A program made the translations under genes and the position numbers. The notes below the pieces were generated by a model that saw only the letters and a list, made by a program, of their open reading frames with translations, was not told where the DNA came from and made no database searches. This document shows positions 13,885-14,627 of a DNA stretch of 14,627 nt, piece after piece; the stretch's first letter is position 1, and each line of letters opens with the position of its first letter. This DNA is from Tannerella sp. (GTDB lineage Bacteria > Bacteroidota > Bacteroidia > Bacteroidales > Tannerellaceae): contig JAIRXI010000327.1 in NCBI GenBank assembly GCA_031268395.1, positions 1-14,627 on the forward strand. Reading direction: 5' to 3'.

Positions 13885-14627
13885 ATGAAATATTTTAATA
13901 TAGCCGGACCGTGTAACAGCCAAGAGCATTACATGATAGACGCCTCCTCTCGGCTGAAAGGCGTAGAACAACTTATTGATATGAAACAGTATTTTGTCAT
14001 CCATGCAGCACGTCAGAGTGGGAAAACAACTTATCTGAAAGATCTGACCGAAAGGATCAATGCAGGCGGAAAATACTATGCGCTGTATTGCTCGCTGGAA
14101 GGGTTACAGGATATTACCAACCCGAAAGACGGAATACCGGAGATTGTCAGAAAAATCAAAAACCTGCTCAGCCTTTCGAATATAAGCGTTTCTCAGCATG
14201 GAATACCAAAAATTGTCGGAAAAATCAGAAACCTGTTCGGACTTTCAACCATTCCTCACAGACTGGAATTTGCCAAAGATGCGGATTACGACAATTTCTC
14301 AAACGTTCTGAATATGGAGCTTACCTTGTTTTGCCGGTCGTCGGACAAGCCGCTGGTGATTTTATTCGATGAAGCGGACTGTTTGAGCGAAGGAACGCTG
14401 ATCTCATTTCTCCGGCAGTTACGCGACGGACACAACAGTCGTCCGGGGCAGGCTTTTCTTCACTCCGTTGCTTTGGTCGGGATGAGAGATATTCGCGATT
14501 ACAAAGCTAAAATCCGTCCCGACAGCGAATCGCTCGGCAGCGCAAGTCCGTTCAATATCGTTACGGAGTCTTTGACTTTGAAAAACTTCACCAAAGAAGA
14601 AATTACCCTGCTGTATCGACAACATAC
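13885..14627 (+). CDS. AAA-like P-loop ATPase, 3' truncated by window end
   Basis: The first 247 residues of a P-loop protein that continues beyond the window. The opening MKYFNIAGPCNSQEHYMID leads to the nucleotide-binding loop HAARQSGKTT (G46 K47 T48), in which the usual first glycine is alanine, as I recall is normal in this family. Walker B is PLVILFDEAD (D162, E163), and ALVGMRDIRDYKAKIRP (196-212) follows in a sensor-like position. The family is common in Bacteroidota and other phyla and is generally annotated only as AAA-like ATP-binding protein; its role is not established. The start codon precedes the conserved opening directly. Residues 83-128 are a tandem duplication. It could be an accessory or selfish-element gene, but nothing visible proves this. 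Confidence 0.82.
   Translation, partial: MKYFNIAGPCNSQEHYMIDASSRLKGVEQLIDMKQYFVIHAARQSGKTTYLKDLTERINAGGKYYALYCSLEGLQDITNPKDGIPEIVRKIKNLLSLSNISVSQHGIPKIVGKIRNLFGLSTIPHRLEFAKDADYDNFSNVLNMELTLFCRSSDKPLVILFDEADCLSEGTLISFLRQLRDGHNSRPGQAFLHSVALVGMRDIRDYKAKIRPDSESLGSASPFNIVTESLTLKNFTKEEITLLYRQH
14131..14268 (+). repeat. In-frame 69-base tandem duplication inside the ATPase gene
   Basis: Segments 14131-14199 and 14200-14268 encode GIPEIVRKIKNLLSLS... and GIPKIVGKIRNLFGLS..., two 23-residue copies (83-105 and 106-128). They lie between the P-loop and Walker B, in a region I remember as variable in this family. The copies have diverged at many bases while keeping the frame, so the duplication is not recent and has been tolerated. 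Confidence 0.85.

Overview
The window looks like a chromosomal segment of a Bacteroidales bacterium (Bacteroidota), near the Porphyromonas/Tannerella/Dysgonomonas group. The signs are a secreted protease with a C-terminal type IX secretion (T9SS) sorting domain, a large DUF2723 membrane protein, a superoxide dismutase that closely resembles the Porphyromonas gingivalis enzyme as I remember it, starts without Shine-Dalgarno sequences, and several matches to the Bacteroidetes -7 promoter box TAnnTTTG. This placement is inference; no search was run.

Layout. Positions 1-380 hold the broken tail of an IS3-family transposase and repeated element-end-like sequence. A T9SS-exported, lysyl-endopeptidase-like serine protease lies on the minus strand (512-3325). 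It is divergent from a phytoene-desaturase-like FAD oxidoreductase (3601-5115). A clear promoter then drives a two-gene operon: a 1088-residue DUF2723/TMEM260-like membrane protein (5272-8538) and, 3 bases later, a NodB-type polysaccharide deacetylase (8542-9150).

Positions 9151-10159 form a gene-free repeat island between convergent genes. It contains a palindrome with 50-base arms, a 42-base tandem repeat of about 4.4 copies with a hairpin in each unit, a cluster of dispersed palindromic repeats, a strong terminator and a 5-base microsatellite. The terminator belongs to sodB (minus, 10160-10738). sodB is divergent from a PaaI-type hotdog thioesterase (10955-11434), and the region between them holds mirrored -7 boxes and a candidate operator.

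From about 11445 the DNA changes character: a frameshifted fragment of a secreted protein, then two tandem GT4 glycosyltransferases (11662-13829) in visibly more AT-rich DNA, then a AAA-like ATPase (13885 to the window end) carrying a 23-codon internal duplication. This right-hand part looks like a separately acquired surface-glycan or accessory block.

As a whole, the window is weighted towards the cell envelope: an exported protease, a putative protein or lipid glycosyltransferase with a carbohydrate deacetylase, and two glycan glycosyltransferases. No complete new defence or mobile system is evident. The items most worth a second look are the altered specificity pocket of the protease, the DUF2723-deacetylase pair and the layered repeat island.
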